Positions 60,264 to 64,000 of a stretch of DNA of 64,000 nucleotides are shown piece after piece. Made by a program: the position numbers and the translations under genes. The notes beneath the pieces are model-generated. The model saw only the letters and a list, made by a program, of their open reading frames with translations, was not told the DNA's origin and did no database searches. This stretch comes from Pedobacter cryoconitis (lineage in GTDB: Bacteria; Bacteroidota; Bacteroidia; Sphingobacteriales; Sphingobacteriaceae). The stretch spans positions 4,216,001 through 4,280,000 of the forward strand of contig NZ_CP014504.1 of NCBI RefSeq assembly GCF_001590605.1, read 5' to 3'. Position 1 is the stretch's first letter, and each line of letters opens with the position of its first letter.

Positions 60264-60370
60264 TTTGAAACTTATTGTGCTGCCCTTCGCTTTCACTAAT
60301 CAGGGCAACGGTTAAACATATACAAAGGTTGCAAATTAGCAAAATTAAACTAATTTACAACCTCTGCGAA

Positions 60371-60550
60371 TTATATACTTTCGATAGCTACTAAGTGATT
60401 CACTTTTCTTATCATTCCAATGATAGCAGCATTAGCCTCAACTTCTACAGAATGGTTTATTTTTCTTAAACCTAATGCCTGAATAGTTCTTTTTTGACGC
60501 TCGCTTCTGTCAATGATACTTTTTACCTGGGTTATTTTGATCTTAGCCAT
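60371..60550 (-). CDS. rpmD: 50S ribosomal protein L30
   Basis: 59 residues: begins MAKIKITQVKSIIDRSERQK, continues RTIQALGLRKINHSVEVEAN and ends IRKVNHLVAIESI. Length and the motif GLRKINHSVE are typical of bacterial L30. The gene lies between rpsE (four bases away) and rplO, as in the standard spc order. Confidence 0.96.
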   Translation of the reverse strand: MAKIKITQVKSIIDRSERQKRTIQALGLRKINHSVEVEANAAIIGMIRKVNHLVAIESI

Positions 60551-60554
60551 GTTC

Positions 60555-61073
60555 TTATCCGTTAAAAACTTTGTTTAAATCAACACCACGTTGCTGAGCG
60601 ATGGTATAAGCATCACGCATTTTTGTTAAAGCATCTACTGTTGCTTTTACCACGTTGTGAGGATTTGATGAACCTTTTGATTTTGCTAATACGTTGTGTA
60701 CACCAGCACTCTCTAAAACAGCACGCATTGCACCACCCGCGATAACACCTGTACCTACTGCAGCTGGTTTGATTAATACAAAACCACCTGAGAATTTACC
60801 GATTTGTTCGTGAGGAACAGTACCGTTTAACAAAGGAACTTTTACCAAGTTCTTTTTAGCATCATCGATACCTTTAGCAATTGCTTCAGTTACCTCTTTT
60901 GCTTTACCTAAACCATAACCTACGATTCCGTTTTCATCTCCAACAACTACGATAGCTGAGAAACTGAAAGTACGTCCACCTTTGGTTACTTTGGCAACAC
61001 GTTGTATACTAACTAAACGGTCTTTTAATTCGACCTCGCTAGTCTTAACTCTTTTTATATTGATAGTTGACAT
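60555..61073 (-). CDS. rpsE: 30S ribosomal protein S5
   Basis: 172 residues. The double-stranded RNA-binding domain is at the N-terminus (ELKDRLVSIQRVAKVTKGGR), followed by the C-terminal domain (PAAVGTGVIAGGAMRAVLESAGV). It helps set decoding accuracy. Confidence 0.97.
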   Translation of the reverse strand: MSTINIKRVKTSEVELKDRLVSIQRVAKVTKGGRTFSFSAIVVVGDENGIVGYGLGKAKEVTEAIAKGIDDAKKNLVKVPLLNGTVPHEQIGKFSGGFVLIKPAAVGTGVIAGGAMRAVLESAGVHNVLAKSKGSSNPHNVVKATVDALTKMRDAYTIAQQRGVDLNKVFNG

Positions 61074-61090
61074 TCTTATCTATTTTCAGA

Positions 61091-61444
61091 TTAAAATACT
61101 AAACCAGCTTCACGGGCACCTTCTGCCAACGATTTTACGCGACCATGGTATAAATAGCCATTTCTATCGAAAACAACTTCTTTAATGCCAGCTGCGATTG
61201 CTTTTTCAGCTACTAATTTACCTACAGCTACAGATTGCTCTGATTTGTTACCATTACTAGAAAAATCTTTAGATAATGATGATGCTGATACGATTGTGCT
61301 TCCAGTTACGTCGTTAATGATTTGAGCATAAATTCCTTTATTGCTTCTATAAACTGATAAACGTGGACGGCTTTCAGAACCGGTAAGTCTTTTTCTGATT
61401 CCTTTTTTTATACGATCTCTACGAGATAATTTTTTCCCTGCCAT
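61091..61444 (-). CDS. rplR: 50S ribosomal protein L18
   Basis: 117 residues, typical length. Basic N-terminus (MAGKKLSRRDRIKKGIRKRL), then RPRLSVYRSNKGIYAQIIND, and the C-terminal YHGRVKSLAEGAREAGLVF. It binds 5S rRNA with L5. Confidence 0.97.
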   Translation of the reverse strand: MAGKKLSRRDRIKKGIRKRLTGSESRPRLSVYRSNKGIYAQIINDVTGSTIVSASSLSKDFSSNGNKSEQSVAVGKLVAEKAIAAGIKEVVFDRNGYLYHGRVKSLAEGAREAGLVF

Positions 61445-61449
61445 GATGA

Positions 61450-62007
61450 TTATTTTTTAGAAGCTGATTTACCTGCTTTTCTTCTTAACACTTCGCCTAC
61501 AAACTTGATACCTTTACCTTTATATGGCTCTGGTGCACGTAACGAGCGTATTTTCGCTGCTACCTGACCGATCAGTTGTTTGTCAATACTTTCTAAAATG
61601 ATTTTAGGAGTCTGACCTTTTTCTGAAGTCGTAGTAACTTTAATCTCTTCCGGCAATTGGAATACATAATGGTGAGAGAAACCTAAAACAAGATCAAGTG
61701 TATTACCTGTGTTAGTTGCGCGGTAACCCACACCAACTAATTCCTGAGAGATTTTGTAACCTTCTGTTACACCAATAACCATATTGTTTAACAATGAACG
61801 GTATAAACCATGCAATGCTTTGTGTCTTTTTTGTTCAGTCGGGCGAGTTACAGTAACTACACCGTCTTCCTGAGAAACAGTGATGTCTACATCAACTGCT
61901 TGTGTTAATTCACCTTTTGGGCCTTTTACAGTTACTAAATTGTCTTTATCAACTGTAATTGTTACTCCAGCAGGTACACTAATTGGGGCTTTTCCTATTC
62001 TTGACAT
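61450..62007 (-). CDS. rplF: 50S ribosomal protein L6
   Basis: 185 residues with the two tandem L6 domains (N-terminal MSRIGKAPISVPAGVTITVD; C-terminal PEPYKGKGIKFVGEVLRRKAG). Located near the factor-binding site. It starts 18 bases after rpsH. Confidence 0.97.
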   Translation of the reverse strand: MSRIGKAPISVPAGVTITVDKDNLVTVKGPKGELTQAVDVDITVSQEDGVVTVTRPTEQKRHKALHGLYRSLLNNMVIGVTEGYKISQELVGVGYRATNTGNTLDLVLGFSHHYVFQLPEEIKVTTTSEKGQTPKIILESIDKQLIGQVAAKIRSLRAPEPYKGKGIKFVGEVLRRKAGKSASKK

Positions 62008-62025
62008 TTTGCTATCCTCCTTTAA

Positions 62026-62424
62026 TTAATAAACGTGACACAAAACTTCGCCACCAATGTTTAGTCTGGCCGCTTCTTTATCTGTCATCACTCCTTTAGA
62101 AGTAGACAAGATAGCGATACCTAAACCGTTCAATACTCTCGGCATATTATCAACGCCTGCATACTGCCTTAAACCTGGCTTGCTGATACGCATCAATGTG
62201 CGGATAGCAGGGATTTTAGTTATAGGATTGTATTTCAAAGCGATTTTAATCGTTCCCTGAACTGTTGTTTCCTCAAACTTGTAGTTGGCAATGTAACCTT
62301 TGTCAAAAAGTACTTTAGTAATTTCCTTTTTAAGATTTGATGCAGGAATTTCTACAATTCTGTGATTTGCCTTAATGGCATTTCTTACTCTTGTAAGATA
62401 ATCTGCTATTGGATCTGTATTCAT
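62026..62424 (-). CDS. rpsH: 30S ribosomal protein S8
   Basis: 132 residues (MNTDPIADYLTRVRNAIKAN; C-terminal STSKGVMTDKEAARLNIGGEVLCHVY). It binds the central domain of 16S rRNA. In E. coli S8 also represses the spc operon from a site in the rplE leader; no copy of that site was recognised here. It is separated from rpsN by a 133-base spacer with a dyad. Confidence 0.97.
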   Translation of the reverse strand: MNTDPIADYLTRVRNAIKANHRIVEIPASNLKKEITKVLFDKGYIANYKFEETTVQGTIKIALKYNPITKIPAIRTLMRISKPGLRQYAGVDNMPRVLNGLGIAILSTSKGVMTDKEAARLNIGGEVLCHVY

Positions 62425-62505
62425 CTTTGTTGATTTGTGATAGTGGTTTCCTTTCCGAACAATTCGGAGCGACCTTCCATCGGTTAATTTTTCTATTTAA
62501 ACGCA

Positions 62506-62550
62506 TAACGTTAGAAGTTAAACGCATATGCGTAAAACTCTCTAACGTAA
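62506..62550. repeat. imperfect dyad in the rpsN-rpsH spacer
   Basis: The longest spacer of this part of the operon (133 bases) holds a perfect ACGCATATGCGT (62522-62533) at the centre of a larger imperfect dyad with TAACGTTAG and CTAACGTAA at its ends. An RNA hairpin here could affect rpsH translation or mRNA processing; that is inference. Confidence 0.5.
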
Positions 62551-62557
62551 AACGATT

Positions 62558-62827
62558 TTACCAGCTTGCTTTGGTAACTCCAGGAATTTTTCCTGCTAAT
62601 GCCATATCACGGAATGTAACCCTTGATATACCGAAAGTACGCATGTAACCACGTGGACGGCCAGTTAATTTACAACGGTTGTGTAAACGTACTGGTGATG
62701 AGTTTTTTGGTAACTTATCTAATCCTTCGAAATCACCTGCAGCTTTTAATTCTGCACGTTTATCTGCATATTTAGCTACCAATCTCTGGCGCTTAATTTC
62801 GCGAGCTTTTACACCTTCTTTTGCCAT
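62558..62827 (-). CDS. rpsN: 30S ribosomal protein S14
   Basis: 89 residues, the long zinc-independent form: only one Cys (LHNRCKLTGRPRGYMRTFGI), so no zinc knuckle. Its stop is followed by the dyad-bearing spacer. The start overlaps the rplE stop by one base. Confidence 0.97.
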   Translation of the reverse strand: MAKEGVKAREIKRQRLVAKYADKRAELKAAGDFEGLDKLPKNSSPVRLHNRCKLTGRPRGYMRTFGISRVTFRDMALAGKIPGVTKASW

Positions 62828-63399
62828 TATTGATCTGTATTAAGGGTTTGGTTTTTAAACGGTAATCCAAATTGCTTTAAAAGTTCCAATGCTTCAACAT
62901 CAGTTGTTGCTGAAGTTACAAAGGTAATATCCATACCTAAAATCTTAGAGATTTTGTCGATGTTGATCTCAGGGAAGATGATTTGTTCAGTAATACCTAA
63001 TGTGTAATTACCTTTTCCATCAAATCCTTTATCATTGATACCTTTGAAATCACGGATACGCGGTAAAGCTACGGAAATTAAACGATCTAAAAACTCAAAC
63101 ATGTTATTGTCACGTAAAGTTACACGTACACCTACTGGCATACCTTTACGTAATTTAAAGTTTGAGATATCTTTTTTAGATTTCGCTCCAACTGCTTGCT
63201 GACCTGTGATTGTGCTCATTTCTAAAATAGAACTGTCCATAATCTTTTTGTCAGTTACAGAGAAACGACCAACACCCTGGTTGACAGCTATTTTCTCTAA
63301 CTTAGGAACTTGCATTACGCTTTTGTAATTGAACTTCTCTTTAAGAGCAGCTACAATTTCCTCTTTGTATTTAGTCTTTAATCTTGGTATGTAAGTCAT
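62827..63399 (-). CDS. rplE: 50S ribosomal protein L5
   Basis: 190 residues, normal length (VPKLEKIAVNQGVGRF; RVTLRDNNMFEFLDRLISVALPRIRDF is split here to its key part LPRIRDFKGI). It binds 5S rRNA and contacts P-site tRNA. One-base overlaps with rplX and rpsN. Confidence 0.97.
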   Translation of the reverse strand: MTYIPRLKTKYKEEIVAALKEKFNYKSVMQVPKLEKIAVNQGVGRFSVTDKKIMDSSILEMSTITGQQAVGAKSKKDISNFKLRKGMPVGVRVTLRDNNMFEFLDRLISVALPRIRDFKGINDKGFDGKGNYTLGITEQIIFPEINIDKISKILGMDITFVTSATTDVEALELLKQFGLPFKNQTLNTDQ

Positions 63400-63740
63400 T
63401 ATTTGATCTCCTCTCCTGATTTTTTAGATACCCTAACTAATTTCCCATCAGCATTAAGCTTTCTGCCAACACGCGTAGTTTTTCCTGATTTAGGATCAAT
63501 TAACGCAACGTTAGAAATATGAAGAGCAGCCTCTTTTTTAATGATACCTCCGTTAGGATTAGCAGCATTCGGTTTTGTATGTTTAGACACAAGGTTAACA
63601 CCTTCTATCAGTATCCTGCTTTTAGTAATTAATACTGAAAGCACTTTACCTTCCTGGCCTCTTGAATCACCAGCGATAACCTTTACTAAATCTCCTTTAC
63701 GGATTTTAATTTTTGGTTGAACAGTTACTTTATTTTTCAT
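63399..63740 (-). CDS. rplX: 50S ribosomal protein L24
   Basis: 113 residues. KOW-type start (KIRKGDLVKVIAGDSRGQEGKV) followed by the basic L24 body (GGIIKKEAALHISNVALIDP). An early assembly initiator of the 50S subunit. It lies one base after rplN. Confidence 0.96.
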   Translation of the reverse strand: MKNKVTVQPKIKIRKGDLVKVIAGDSRGQEGKVLSVLITKSRILIEGVNLVSKHTKPNAANPNGGIIKKEAALHISNVALIDPKSGKTTRVGRKLNADGKLVRVSKKSGEEIK

Positions 63741-63741
63741 T

Positions 63742-64000
63742 TTATAATACCTCCGGTGCTAATGATACAATCTTCATGAATTGTTTCTCACGCAGTTCTC
63801 TCGCTACCGGGCCAAAAATACGTGTTCCACGCGGCTCATCTTGTGCATTTAATAAGACTGCTGCATTATCGTCGAAACGGATGTAAGAACCATCTTTACG
63901 TCTGATCTCTTTCTTTGTTCTTACAACAACTGCTTTAGAAACGGTTCCTTTTTTAATGTTACCTGAAGGCAATGCACTTTTAACGGTAACAACGATTTTG
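63742..64000 (-). CDS. rplN: 50S ribosomal protein L14, partial (start outside window)
   Basis: The frame is open to the window end; about 86 C-terminal residues are visible, starting KIVVTVKSALPSGNIKKG and ending MKIVSLAPEVL. RFDDNAAVLLN and PRGTRIFGPVARELR are L14 signatures. Only the first third of the gene is missing. Confidence 0.97.
   Translation of the reverse strand, partial: KIVVTVKSALPSGNIKKGTVSKAVVVRTKKEIRRKDGSYIRFDDNAAVLLNAQDEPRGTRIFGPVARELREKQFMKIVSLAPEVL

Noticed and set aside
1..64000. A defence island, prophage, secretion system or biosynthetic cluster
   Set aside because: I read every gene on both strands and found only housekeeping, envelope and transport genes plus one IS; none of these systems' hallmark genes is present.

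Overview
The window looks like a chromosomal segment of a Sphingobacteriaceae bacterium (phylum Bacteroidota), most like Pedobacter. The supporting signs are low G+C, promoters of the TAnnTTTG type, families largely confined to Bacteroidota (DUF4293, DUF5606, Porin_10, a membrane-anchored MutS-like ATPase), a zinc-free S14 and a single-Cys L36. The genus is inferred from gene content and style; no database search was run.

Layout. 1-3485: end of enolase, divIC, a TRIC-type channel and a membrane VWA protein. 3669-6822: fabG, the agmatine-to-putrescine pair aguB-aguA and a small Cys-rich protein. 6900-11723: class Ia ribonucleotide reductase (nrdB-nrdA), an RlpA-like protein and a lipoprotein MsrB. 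11813-13248: an intact IS3-family (IS150-like) element sitting in the loop of what was the sucD terminator. 13287-17528: sucD, an 840-bp gene-free stretch with two striking palindromic structures, an MsbA-like ABC exporter and truA. 17613-22710: DUF4293, a DEAD-box helicase, two long palindromes, gamma-glutamyltranspeptidase, an outer-membrane-protein remnant and a small secreted protein. 22818-26648: gpsA and an efflux adaptor/TolC pair without its inner-membrane pump. 26732-33811: a polysaccharide deacetylase, aconitase, a GH1 glucosidase, the MutS-like ATPase and rlmH. 33900-40574: a 41-residue membrane peptide, DUF5606, cyclophilin, an exported amidotransferase-like protein, a putative porin, purine nucleoside phosphorylase and lpxK. 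40744-50427: pruA, a carbonic anhydrase/SulP/small protein/porin group, an acyl-CoA carboxylase beta subunit, an M42 peptidase and a nucleotidyltransferase. 50591-53873: dnaK with a sigma-54-like promoter, and a methyltransferase. 54026-64000: the spc/alpha ribosomal operon (L17, alpha, S4, S11, S13, L36, IF-1, Map, SecY, L15, L30, S5, L18, L6, S8, S14, L5, L24, L14), all on the minus strand.

Most of the window is housekeeping. I found no defence island, prophage, CRISPR array, secretion system or biosynthetic cluster, and no convincing new multi-gene system. The most unusual material is non-coding: the terminator split by the IS, the IS's own hairpin and frameshift site, an 11-bp-unit palindrome, a large structured element upstream of sucD, a perfect 38-bp palindrome at the ggt stop codon, paired operator-like palindromes before aconitase, the dnaK control region, and a duplicated fabG leader.
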